A stretch of 64,000 nt of DNA from Branchiostoma floridae (GCF_000003815.2 NC_049980.1:8846357-8910356); one strand, 5' to 3'; numbered from the stretch's first letter, positions 50,674-61,737 are shown. Made by a program: numbers and translations. The notes: a model not told the origin generated them from the letters alone.

Positions 50674-51058
50674 GACCGCGTAGCTCAGTGGGACCGTGTT
50701 CGCCCCGTGACCGAGAGGTTGCGGGTTAGAATCCGCCTGCCGTGTTACCGATCTTGTGCCTTTGGGAAAGGCACTTTACACGGCTTTCCTCACTATACTC
50801 AGGTGAAAATGAGTACCTAGCTTCGGCTCACGGTGATTTACATCATTCACCCGGACGGGAGACCTGGCGCATATGAAAGGGTATGTCACCCCGTGAGGGG
50901 CGGTATAAACCCGTCGTGCGTAAACATGTGCGAACATGTGTGATCACGTCGACCGATGATGTATGTTCGTCTGTATCTCTGTGGATCTGCCGCTACCAGC
51001 CCAAAGCTGCATAGGCAGATCCGTGTAATGAGTTGTATCATTGTCAATAAATAAAATA
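50674..51058 (+). mobile_element. complete tRNA-derived SINE with 15-bp target duplication
   Basis: The 5' end GACCGCGTAGCTCAGTGG carries a pol III A-box-like TAGCTCAGTGG, and GGTTAGAATCC is a B-box. The body contains TTTGGGAAAGGCACTTTACA and CAGGTGAAAATGAGTACC, and the tail is AATAAATAAAATAA. It is flanked by perfect duplications AAGAAATATCTGTGG at 50659-50673 and 51059-51073. The intact duplication implies a fairly recent insertion. Confidence 0.95.
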
Positions 51059-51479
51059 AAGAAATATCTGTGGCATCCAATGTGCAGATATGAAAACAAT
51101 TGTGGCTCTCAGTGTAAGTTGCAGAAAGTCCATGTCACCCCCAGTCTCTATTGAGGGATGTTTCACGTGGCTGCAAAGCCAGGGATGATGTAGATGGCCT
51201 CTTTTATTCCTCTCGCAAAAAACTCTGATTCTAACTCCAACTCCAAGATTATTTCTTTGTCCGGGAGACTCTATATGTATATATATGTATGTGAAAAGAT
51301 TTTAATCTTCCTTGTTATATAGTCTGTCACAAAAGGAAAGATCCTAAGACCAGTGGGAGTCAGTAGCAATGCTCACAAATAATTCTGTTCAACGTAAGCA
51401 CTAGTAAAAACCGGTGTTATTTTAATGATGCTATGACAGTTCTTGTAATTTGTTAAAGATGTTTGTGCCCCTCTTCCAG

Positions 51480-54400
51480 AGTCATTTTCAAGTCCTGGTA
51501 CTTCAGTGACAAGTGAGAGAGCCAGCAGTGCTGGTACTTCTGCAGAGGGCACAGCCATCATGACACGCATGGAGCTGAACACCTTCAAGGCAGGCATGGA
51601 GGGGCTAGACAAGGAGAAGATCAACAAAATCATCATGGAAGCATCAAAGGTAAGTAATTTCTACATTTGTACTATATAGATTAAACATTTAAATTTGTCA
51701 CTCGCAAAATGTGTCCAAAACGACTGATATATATGACATTGTATGCAAAGTCCCCCAGTATAATACGCTCCATACATGCAGTATATCTTAACTGTGTATT
51801 ATAGTATTTATACCTGCCTAGATGTCTCTCAAACACATTACTACTTTTCAATGTGGCTGATGTACATGAGGGTCTGCATGCCTTTTTCCGTTAAGCGTTA
51901 CGAGCCATTTTAATTCACCGTTAATCGTTACCGACCCGCTCGAATTCAACGTTAACCGTTATCGGTGTATTCTTCGTGAGGCGTTATTAGTCATTTTAAT
52001 TCAACGTTAATCATTATTTGTTATCCCGAATTCACCGTTAAGCGTTACCAAGAAATTCTTCGTAACCCGTTATACACCCGTTATACTATACACACGAAGT
52101 CAAATGCCAGATAGAGCCCCTGAAATTGCAGGAAATGGCGTTTCAAAGGGTCCAGATTTCAAAATTTCTCCGAGCCTCCCGGCCTTCGGCTCTGAACATA
52201 GTAAAATATGTTGCGGAAGCGTCGCCCTCAAAACTTTATCACTCATACAGATTTCAGTGTCAAACATAGCTTAGTTTCGGGCAAAAAGTTCTCTTAGAAT
52301 GCAGAAAATGAGGTTTCTCCGGACCTCCATTGCGACGGCTTGCGCCTTTGGCGCTCACGACGACATGGCGAAAATATGTTAGGGGCGTGGGTTTTCGCAC
52401 AAAAAAAACTTTTCTCTCTATAATAAAATGTCATTTAATTTAGCTTCGTCTTACGGCAAAATCTGTCCTTCAAAATTCAGTAAATGGCGTGTCAGACGGT
52501 CCAGATTTTAAAATTTTCCCGGACTTATATTGCAACGTCTCGTGATCGAAATGGTAAAAATATGTCGGGGCTCTGGGGGTGGAGGCCAAAGCTACGAGTA
52601 TAATCATGTGTAATTTGATGAAAATGTCAAAATCAACCTAGCTTAGTCGGTCGGCAAAATTTGCCAAAAATGCAGGAAATAGCATTTAAGAGGGTCTTGA
52701 TTTTTAAATTTTTCCGGGAAAGCATCCCCCGGACCCCCCTGGAATGGGTGGTGCCTTCGGCGCTCGATGTGCTGAAAAAATAGTTCAATCGCCCCATAAG
52801 AAATTTGCTGCCGCCGTCTCTGTGGCGGACCGGTAATCTCGAACCAGATCCACGGTGCGTAATGTATAGTATCAAACTCCCCATTTGACTCCCTTAGCCG
52901 GCTATAGTCCCTGGCCAGCTTTGATACTATCTTATGGCACCGTAGGATCTGCTTGGAGATTAGCGGACCGGGAACTCTGCCTCCGTCAATTTACAAATGT
53001 CATGGACATCCCTGTCATTCCTCCGGGGTTCTGGGCACCTTGTGCTTCTCACAATGTATTTTCACCCATTGATATAACGACTCTAGCGTTGTATGAATAG
53101 GAATGCACGTCAATGTTACTGTTATGCTTTGTAACTCATTCTGAATTTACCGTTAAGCGTTACCGGGCCTCCTGAATTCACCGTTAAGCGTTACCGGGCC
53201 TCCTGAATTCACCGTTAAGCGTTACCAAGACCCCCCCATGCAGACCCTCGTACATGTTTGTAAGTAACAGGTGGTGGATGAATAAGTTTACCGTAGACTT
53301 TATTTTTGACTTGGAGTTGGACAGACTCGCAACACTACCATGTGTTTTACTGTTTACAGCTCTTGAATATACTTAAGCATGACTGTTGTTTTTCCTTCCT
53401 TGGTTTAGGGCTCAAGGTTCTATGAGAATGAGATGCGGAAAGAGAAGCAGATGGCCCAGAGGATATCTGCCATGATGGACAGACTGGCTTCCATCACACC
53501 ACAGCAGCAGAAGGAGGCTCAACTTCAGGTGAGTGTGTCTGTCGGAAAGTATGAACAGATCTTGGTTCAATTTCTGAGGCCTATAGTATAGCTAGGGAAA
53601 AAAAAATTTTATTTCCTGTTTCAGTCCTGAAGAAAGTTAGGGTCGGTAGGTACGGATTATCTTTTTTACAACACTTTATTAGACTATAGAGATACCATAC
53701 GGTTTAATACAGTGAAATTCTAATGCATAAGGACAATTATATTTTCAATGTCAAACTTTGATTTTGTGCATAATGGTTACAAATCTGTGAAAACATTTGT
53801 CGTTCATTACATAGGATATATAATAAATCAGACTGGAAACTCTGTGAAGCAACTGACAAAACCAAACATTGAACATTGAATACATATGATACAAGCATTT
53901 TAGGCCAAGTCAAAACCTAATTTCTCGGATGCCTACAGCAATTGTTCTGTCCATTATTTTCTTCCATAAATGACCGTGTATTGAAATGTATTTACTGTAC
54001 TCAATCATGTTTGTTTCTTCAGGTGGACAAGATGGTGGAAGACCTTGTGGAAGGAAGAGACCTGTCTCGTACTATAGTGCACCTTGACATGGACGCCTTC
54101 TATGCTGCAGTAGAGATGAGGGACAACCCTGCACTGAGGGACAAACCTATGGCTGTGGGAGGCATTGGGATGCTGGTACAGTAGAAGCCAGTTAATTGCA
54201 CAATGGATTACTGCACACTTCTGTTAATTGCTCAGAATCCGAAAATCTCAAACCAGGGCGGTCCAGCTTATAAATGATAATATATCTTCACATTAATGCT
54301 CCATGCGGATAATTGAACAAAATATGCTGGCAAATGGGGTGTGCAATTACTAGTAAGCGGCTTTTACTGTACTGCAATGGGACCATTGTTTTTAACCAAG

Positions 54401-57400
54401 GGTTTATCACACAATTTATCATCACCATCAGGCCTAGGAAAAAAATGTTGTGTTTCCTGTTTCAGCCCTGAAAATATTAGGGTCGGTAGGTAGGGATTAT
54501 CTTTTTTTTTTTCTTGTATTCTTTTTTAGGCTGGCCAAAACTCTTGTGATACATATTTCAATACAGTTGAACAAAGTAAACTGAAATGCATGCGGACACT
54601 TGTCTTTTAATGTCAAACTTTAATTTTGTGCGGGATAGATACACTTATCCTTCATTAGACAGGACAAGCATTGTTTTACTTCAATAGGAAGCTGGCTGAA
54701 TAAAAATTCTAAGTGGAAGCTATGTGACTCCACTGCCAACCCCCCAAAAAAGTCTAGGGTCGGCAGGTTTTTTTAGGGTTGGTAGGGAAACAGGAAACAC
54801 AACATTTTTTTTCCTAGGCCTCATCGGTGTAAGTTTCTTCCAGGCCCTTCTGTCGGCAGCTAGATGGCGGATCTGCTTTGCACAATTTATAAAGTTGTAC
54901 AAAGGTTACAAAAATCAGACAATCTCATGGACTACTTGAGTTTGTTAACAATTCAAGAAAAAGAAATTTACTGATTATGTTGTACCAGTTGCTGTATTTC
55001 ACAAGGTAACACGACCAGTCCATGACATGATTGTGTGTCACAGTCAGTCATCTGGGATGTGTATTGTGAAGTGTGTATTGCAGGAATTCTGGAATGATAC
55101 CTCTGTCCTCCTTGTTTTTTGCCCCTCTATTTTGTACCCAAAAATTGATGATATCTTTGCTCCAAAGTATCTGAAACTCAAATTGTAACTTTTATGTACT
55201 TTTTTATTGTTAATTGTATATATTGTCAATGAACTGCCCCCACCTTCTTCATGAAGTCAGAAGAAAGACCATTAACATCCAATTGTTATCTAATCAAACT
55301 GTGATTTCCATCTAGGTGTTAATTGCCCTCTGTCCTTTTTTATTATAACCTCCCACTAGGACATACGTGGGTCACTAAATTTGTCCCAAATAAAGACATT
55401 AGCACCTTAGATGTTCGTATTGCTGTTAATTTGTCTTTGCCATACATCTGCTTAAGCTTGGAGATTACTTTTGTAGATGTTTTTCGTATATGATAATGAA
55501 GGGCAGACTTAACCTGGGTACCATCCTTGTAGTAGTTCGCTCCTATGTTCACTGCTGCTATCTGTATGGAGAACTACTGATTCAAAACTTTTAGTGGTGA
55601 TGTCAGTTAATGAGCAAATTAAGGATGGCTTCTAGAGCACTCGTTCAATGACAACAGGCCTCCCAAAAGTGGACAGAGGGTGCTTCGGGTGTTGGAACGC
55701 CTGTTCGACCATTCGTTAATTCCCTGTTGTGTAGGGACCAATCAGCACCCTTGTCCAAAATTTTGAACAATTCCAGACGTTAGAGATGTCAAAGTTCCCA
55801 GAGGGAATAGCAGAGAAACGACTGTAAATAGTGTAATAAACTTCAGAGCAAACTACTATCCGGATGGTACCCTACTAGTAGGTGAAGCTAGGAAGCACAC
55901 ATTATTCAATGTTGTTGACATGAGTTTTTTTTCCCTCTCTAGTCCACTTCCAACTACCTGGCCAGGAAGTACGGTGTACGAGCCGCCATGCCAGGATTCA
56001 TAGGGAAGAAGCTCTGTCCCGACCTGATCATCGTTCCGACCAACTTCGACAAGTACCGCGCCGTCAGCAGACAGGTCAGGGACGTTCTCGGGCAGTACGA
56101 CCCAAACTTCGCCCCCATGAGCCTGGATGACGCTTACATGGACCTGACTGATTATCTAAAACTGAGGGAGTCGCTACCTGAAGAAATGAGAACGTTTTAT
56201 GCCCACGTAGAAGGGTGCGTATCTAAGAGGGATTCTCAAACAGAGAATCAAAATAAAGACGACATGTTAGGAAAGACACAGGCTGATGAGAAAATGCCTG
56301 AAACTTCTGTAAGTTGTACTGCAAACAATGACGAGGTTAGTCCGGAAAAAAGCAAAGTGACGCAATGTCATGATGGCAATGCCTCTACCCAGAGTTGTGG
56401 ATCAGAAGAAATACAAGAAGTCTACAAACAGTCAACTGAAGACGTCAAAGAAATGGAAGAACCTCTTAGTGTAAGAGAAGATTGTAAACGTCACTGTGAG
56501 ACTGTGGGGTGTAAAAAGGTAGTGTTTGGCTGTGATGCTGAGGAAGTTGTGAGAGAAATCCGCTTCAGGATAGAGCAGAGGACACGTCTTACAGCCAGTG
56601 CAGGTAAGTGTATTGCCTTTACATCAGGCTTTTAGCTATGATTTAATTATAGGGGGTCCAAATTTCTTGGTGAGTCATGGTAAGTGATATAGGCCTGACT
56701 ATTGTAGGTGGTCCAGGGGCGTGCATCTTCCATGGTGTAGAGTTTTCAAGAATTTTAACTAAGTTAAAATGGTGCATTCTATGGTATCATGAGCCCTGAC
56801 AAAATTATTATCAGAGAGGTCACATACAGTAGAAGACATCCCTGGTCAATCAGAAAGTTATGCATGTCAGAGGATCTGCTCCTCAGTGTAAGGGTGTCTA
56901 GTGTCCAATTTCTTGTTATTTTAAGAAAAGGATGTCTAAAGGATGCCTTGACGCATGCCTGGCTAAAAAGTTAAAGCCTACTTCGTACTTTAAAAACATT
57001 TTTCAACTTTTTTTGAGCAGTAGTAAAGGTATACAATGTATTAAATTCTCACAATCTTGCCAGGTACTCTTAGACTGCCACAAAAAAGACACCTCTCAGT
57101 TGTATTATATTTAAGTCAAAATTGAGTACTAGTTGATGATAGCATTGTTGAATTCAACCTTGTGTTTTTGAATGTCCAGGTATAGCTCCCAACATGATGT
57201 TGGCTAAGGTGTGCTCAGACCAGAACAAGCCCAACGGTCAGTTCTGTATCCCGTCTGATCGTCATGCTATCATGGACTTCATTAGGAACCTCCCAGTGCG
57301 CAAGGTGAGGGAGAAAAATCAATAGTTACCTCATTTCTTATAGGTACTAGTGGTAGGGCCAAGGAAAATCATGTTGTGTTTACTGTTGCTTGTTTCCTAT

Positions 57401-60400
57401 TTCAGTCCTGAAAAAAATAGGGTCGGTAGGTAGGGATTATCTTCTTTTTATCTTTAACTTTTTTAAAGACTCTGGCCCAGACTCATACAATAGTACAGTA
57501 TAACTGAAATGCAATACTAGTACTAGTAGGACACTTATATGTCAAACTTCAATTTTGTGCATAGTGATTAGAATTCTGTTGATACATTTATCCTTTCTTA
57601 TGCCAACATGATGCTACCCCTAACTGTTACAGCAAGAGCTGCCACATTTGTTTTAATATTCGCTGTATACATGTATACAATGCTATTGTATAGCCTATAT
57701 TTGAGAGATTAACATGTTGTGTACTGTGTACAATGTGTGAAGTCTATTGATGAAACCATTGATATGTGTTTGTGTTCTCAGGTGTGTGGGATAGGTAAGG
57801 TGATGGCTCAGCAGCTGAATGCCCTGGGGATCACCACCTGTACACACCTGTATGAACAAAGGGCCGTCCTGTCACTGCTCTTCTCACCTGTCAGCTCCTC
57901 CCACCTGCTGAGGGTAGCGCTGGGGCTGGGGGCCACAAGGATAGAAAGGTAACGTATCCCTCTTTCCCTCTCTTTCCCTTTCCCTCATTCAAACTATTTG
58001 ACAGAAGATCTGACAAACAGTTATCTGCACTCTTCTTGGTTTCTGTTTATCTTATTGTCATGCCTGTACATTCTCTGACATTTATCCTCCCATCTTTTCT
58101 GTTGCGTACCCCTTCTTTCTTCCCCCCTGGACTGTTCCTTGCATGACAGTTTTGGCTAGTCCTGAGTGACCATGACACATGGCCATACCACTTCTGTTTT
58201 CTTTTCTTTTCTTTTCTTAACTGTGGTTAGGTCTTCATATGGACCAATGTTTTTCATGACTATTCCTTTAAGTAAAGGTACGTTAGACTCTACTCATCCT
58301 AAAATCTGTCTACCTTATTTCCTTACTTTTGAAAATTCAAAGTGGAGGTAAGTACCCAATGCAGCAGAAGTGGAGAACATTGTCGGACTAGATGATAGAA
58401 ATACATGTACATGAAAATAACATGTAGCAGTGCTTCTGTTGTCATTCCTTCTAATGCAGATTTTTCTTACATCACACAGAGAATCTGAGAGAAAGAGTAT
58501 GAGTGTAGAGAGGTAAGAAAGCCTCCTGTATCATACAAAATGTACAGTGACACTGCAATTATATAAGTTTGGAAAATATCTACTGCAAACTGTACGTGAA
58601 AATGTCAGATTTCATCTTGATGCTGTCAATGGCTGACATTAATATCCACGTTATTCCCTGATCTGTACCTTCTTTTTCTCATTCTTAGGACATTTAGTGA
58701 GCTGAGCAAGCCGTCAGACTTGTACAGGAAGTGTTGGGAGTTGTGTGAGGCTCTGGCCAAGGATCTACAGGACGAGGGGTTAAAGGTGAGGGGTTAGATT
58801 ATGTGACAGTTTTTTTGTAGCTCTGAAAACAAAGAGTTTTGACAATTGTCGAGATGAAGATTTGTATGCGTTTCCATCCCTTTTTTTTATAAAGAGTATA
58901 CCACCTTACCTGCTAGAAAACTCCCTGCAGTCAAGAAACAAGTCAAGAATCTGAATGGACGTTTTACTTTCAGACAACATCTGATGTTGTTTGTCTTTGA
59001 CTGAATGAGCCACAGACAAAGTCAGTACCTGGATGCATCTTCATTGACTTATTTAATTAAAACTTCGAACTCGGATATACTGGTATCCTTTTTTTTCATT
59101 CACACAGGGCCGTACAATCACCATCAAGCTGAAGACTGTGAACTTTGATGTAAAGCAGAGAGGCCAGACTGTGCCCAGAGCTGTTTCCTCTATGAAGGAG
59201 ATTTATGATGTGGCAGAGGAACTCCTGAAGATGGAGATACAACAATGTCAGCCCCAACCACTCAGGCTCAGGCTCATGGGTGTGTATCTGACAACGTTTT
59301 AAGTTGATTTTATTGTCTATTTGATGATGTAAGTTCTTCTGAATTCGTGGCAGTGCAAAACTACTTGAAATGGTTACCAGTAAGATTTAAAGGTCTCTAT
59401 AATTGTCAAACACTTTAGACAATCCTAAACACTTTTTTTATGAACTTGAGACTTTTTCCAGTGTAATGTAAGTGCTGTGTGAAGACTATCTGACTGCTGC
59501 CTACCCATGTCAGGGAACCCAGCAGTAATATAACCAACTACATGTAATGGATACTACTACTACTACTTATGCTCTGTTGTTTGGCCAAGCAATGAACTTA
59601 AATCAGTATCTTTGACCCTTCCAGCACAAAATGTGATTTCTTTATTTTTCAACTGGATGCTCCTATCTCCTTATGTAGGTGTGAGATTGTCCAACTTCCT
59701 GAAGGGCAATCAGCAGCAAGACCAGAAGCAGGGGAGCATCACATCCTTCCTCATCAAGCCCAGGCAGGATGTACATGTCAACAACTCTGATTTGCAAGGA
59801 CAAAAACAAGTCAAAGGGTCAAGTGGAGGTACAGCTGATCCACCTCTGCCCTCTCTTGATCCTGACCAGGAGAAAAAACCTGGAGAAGCTGATGACCATA
59901 AACTTTACGATCTTCCAGATCGTTCTGAAGAAGGCACAGACAGAAGCCTTGAGCAGCTACTTCCGTCAACAGGAATCTTCAGTGAAAGATATGCAGAGCA
60001 GGACTGTTCTGAACAGGGCCGTCCCCTAGCAGGAAGGAGTAGTACTGAAGTTGCTTACACGTGCCCAGTGTGCAACAAACCCCAGCAACAAAATCTCAGA
60101 CTTTTTAATGAACATGTAGATATGTGTCTCGCCGGGGGAGGAAGTTTGGTGGAGGCAGAGGAAGAAATGTCACCTATGAGTGAGAACAGGGTTGAAGGAA
60201 ATAAACAAGAAATGGGAGAGCATGATTTGGAAACTACAAGTGCACAAATGACAGGTACATGTATCTCACTTTCTCTACCCTGGAAGCCAGATTTTTAACC
60301 AGGACAGGCAGAGAATTTGTTCAGCAGCCAAGGCAGGTTTTCCCCAGAACCTTAGGCAGGTTTTCCCCAGAACCTTAGATAAGTATTCAGGGAGAAGTCA

Positions 60401-61737
60401 TGCAAGTCAAGCCTCTCCGGTGTACTTATCTATGGGATTCGGGAAAACCAAACAAATTCTGCTGCCAAACAAATTCTCTGCCGGTCCTGGTTAAAAGTCT
60501 GGCTACCAGGGTACAGTTTCTCATGGGTTTAGTAATTAAATGTATGGGAAAAGTACATTTTGTACATGTTCATTTATACTGACAAGTGGCATTGAAGAAA
60601 TTTTTGCGGTGGCTGTTTCGCTGCAAAAATTTTTCCATGGCAGTAAGAGACTATAGACAAGTATAGTGCATGGTGCTACCGCAAACTTAAAACCACTGCG
60701 AAAAGCCTTTTCACGCTACTGGGAAATTAAATCACCACAAAATTAAATGCATTGCCTTTGAGTGTCATATACACAATGTAGTAGTTCTTTTTCAGTTGAG
60801 CATGTTTCACATGACTAAGAAGTAATAATTACAATGTTTATGTTGTATTTCTGTCTGTCCCACAGACACAGGTGTGGGGAGTGTGGAATGTCCAGTCTGT
60901 GGTCAGCTCCAGCCAGGGGAACTGCTGACCTTCAACCAACATGTGGACATGTGTCTCAATAGGGGGGCAATCAAGGACATCATTAAGGAACAAGGTAGCC
61001 TGGGTACCATCCGGATAGTAGTTCGCTCTGATGTTTATTATACACCATATACTGTCGCTTCTTGCTCCAACTTTTATTATACACTATTATACAGTCACTT
61101 GCCTGCTATTCTGTCTAGGAACCTTGACATGTCTAATGTCTAGAATTGTCCAAATTTTGGACGAGGGTGTTGATTGGTCCCTACACGAGAATTTGTGAAA
61201 GGTCTGTTTGGCTATACTTGAGTGTTGAGCCCTACTGTTACAACTAAGAGTTACATTGACAGTGCAAACAATAATCTGCAACAAATTTAGTCTGCCTAGT
61301 CAGAGTACTTGGATTTCTTCTGTTTTCTACAGGCTGAAAGATATATTGTGCATGCAGGAAAGAAAACAACACTTCAATAATGACAATGCAACCTGGTACT
61401 AGTGTGAAAGGATTCAATTTTCATTGAATTAGTAATTGCTTTGATTTTCTGTTTAGGTTGCTCAAATATTGATGTCCAGAAGCCATCATGTAGTACAATC
61501 TCTACAAACAAGGCAGCAAAAAGGTTTGTTGTCCATGGCAATTTGAATGTTAAGTTACATACCGTGCGTTTTTTTCTATGTAGAATCTCATGACGTTTCA
61601 GTCATTTCAATATTGTCTTGAACTAGTCTTTCTTTTACCTTCCCAGGTCTGCCTCGCACACAGGATCTTCAGCAAAACGAAGGAAGCAGGAGAAGACAGC
61701 CACAAAGACAGCCACATTGGACAGATTCTTTGTTTGA
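51480..61737 (+). CDS. POLK: DNA polymerase kappa (Y-family, translesion)
   Basis: Error-prone nuclear polymerase that bypasses bulky minor-groove lesions. Exons: 51480-51649, 53409-53528, 54023-54175, 55943-56603, 57180-57304, 57782-57948, 58480-58512, 58689-58785, 59108-59279, 59679-60254, 60866-60994, 61457-61523 and 61647-61737; phases all join. From the Met at 51560 ([20 protein letters not shown]) the protein is about 826 residues (human 870). Domains: N-clasp, palm with [12 protein letters not shown], fingers [26 protein letters not shown]-like helix, little finger ending [12 protein letters not shown] box [11 protein letters not shown] fingers C668-C671-H685-C689 and C740-C743-H757-C761, and a C-terminal PIP-like TLDRFFV. 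The first exon is open upstream of that Met to the acceptor in phase 1, so an upstream coding exon is possible. The second catalytic carboxylate is Asp, not Glu. Confidence 0.96.
51869..53248. mobile_element. hAT-like non-autonomous transposon in POLK intron 1
   Basis: Ends are AGGGTCTGCATG and CATGCAGACCCT, a perfect 12-bp inverted repeat, flanked by TGTACATG and CGTACATG (8 bases, one mismatch). Inside both ends lie many copies of CCGTTAAGCGTTACC in degenerate form (51888-52080 and 53145-53227), like subterminal transposase-binding sites. The middle has no transposase. A MITE is nested at 52834-52962. Confidence 0.85.
52834..52962. mobile_element. MITE with 9-bp target duplication, copy 2, nested
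   Basis: Ends TAATCTCGAACCAGATCC and GGATCTGCTTGGAGATTA, with the internal GATACTATCTTA block of copy 1 at 16863-17016. Flanked by GCGGACCGG at 52825-52833 and 52963-52971, a perfect 9-bp duplication. It inserted into the hAT-like element, so it is the younger of the two. Confidence 0.92.
53580..53815. repeat. AGGGTCGGTAGGTA repeat, copy in POLK intron 2
   Basis: Shares TTTCCTGTTTCAGTCCTGAA, AGGGTCGGTAGGTA-GGATTATCTTTTT and, further on, ATGTCAAACTTTGATTTTGTGC with 54430-54660 and 57365-57600. All three are in the same orientation in successive POLK introns. Unclassified dispersed repeat. Confidence 0.75.
54430..54830. repeat. AGGGTCGGTAGGTA repeat, POLK intron 3 (two copies)
   Basis: 54430-54660 is a copy in + orientation. 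54740-54830 repeats AGGGTCGGCAGG, AGGGTTGGTAGGGAAACAGG and TTTTTTTTCCTAGGCC; the last part reads as the reverse of the start of the family, so the second piece is partly inverted. Confidence 0.65.
55512..55872. mobile_element. foldback element, CTGGGTACCATCC family, copy 1
   Basis: CTGGGTACCATCC-TTGTAGTAGTTCGCTC at the left pairs with GAGCAAACTACTATCC-GGATGGTACCC at the right. It ends 70 bases before the POLK catalytic exon. A second partial copy starts at 60999. Confidence 0.75.
55943..56603 (+). CDS. POLK: POLK catalytic exon with Asp-Asp active-site pair
   Basis: This large 661-base exon encodes fingers and palm: [52 protein letters not shown], then a low-complexity acidic insert of about 120 residues (as in vertebrate POLK) and [21 protein letters not shown]. 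Codons 56126-56131 are GAT GAC, giving Asp183-Asp184 where the family has Asp-Glu. The insert is poorly conserved and rich in Glu, Ser and Lys. Confidence 0.94.
57365..57600. repeat. AGGGTCGGTAGGTA repeat, copy in POLK intron 5
   Basis: TTTCCTATTTCAGTCCTGAA, AGGGTCGGTAGGTAGGGATT and ATGTCAAACTTCAATTTTGTGC match the copies in introns 2 and 3. Confidence 0.7.
59679..60254 (+). CDS. POLK: POLK exon with PIP box and first UBZ finger
   Basis: This 576-base exon completes the little finger (GVRLSNFL), then has [14 protein letters not shown] (PCNA-binding Q-x-x-I-x-x-F-L), a disordered Ser/Glu-rich linker and the C2HC finger [20 protein letters not shown] followed by VDMCL, a ubiquitin-binding UBZ4. 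A TA-flanked MITE lies 22 bases downstream of its donor. Confidence 0.93.
60276..60513. mobile_element. TA-flanked MITE in POLK intron 10
   Basis: TACCCTGGAAGCCAGATTTT at the left pairs over about 46 bases with AAAAGTCTGGCTACCAGGGTA at the right, including AACCAGGAC and GGCAGAGAATTTGTT blocks. The terminal TA may be the target. A direct duplication GGCAGGTTTTCCCCAGAACC lies inside. Confidence 0.85.
60592..60765. mobile_element. degenerate MITE, ACTGTAAATG family, copy 4
   Basis: Internal blocks TTTTTCCATGGCAGTAAGAG, GTGCATGGTGCTACCGC and AACTTAAAACCACTGCGAAA match copy 1; the ends are eroded. Confidence 0.75.
60866..60994 (+). CDS. POLK: POLK exon with second UBZ finger
   Basis: Encodes [20 protein letters not shown] and VDMCLNRG, a second C2HC ubiquitin-binding finger. 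The donor CAAG|GTAGCC is weak at +4 to +6 because a repeat end begins a few bases into the intron; the phase still joins the next exon (61457). Confidence 0.9.
60999..61245. mobile_element. foldback element, CTGGGTACCATCC family, partial copy 2
   Basis: CCTGGGTACCATCCGGATAG starts four bases after the POLK exon 11 boundary. TTGATTGGTCCCTACAC and CTTGACATGTCTAATGTCTA match, in reverse, the body of the copy at 55512-55872. The far end is missing. Confidence 0.7.
61647..61737 (+). CDS. POLK: POLK last exon, C-terminal PIP-like motif
   Basis: A basic stretch (SAKRRKQEK) is followed by TATLDRFFV-stop, comparable to human KHTLDIFFK. The two aromatic residues and preceding Leu fit the PCNA-binding tail of the family. 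Stop TGA at 61735-61737. Confidence 0.93.

Noticed and set aside
50674-50760. tRNA gene (A and B boxes present)
   Set aside because: The cloverleaf is not complete and the segment is the head of a SINE with target duplications and an A-rich tail.
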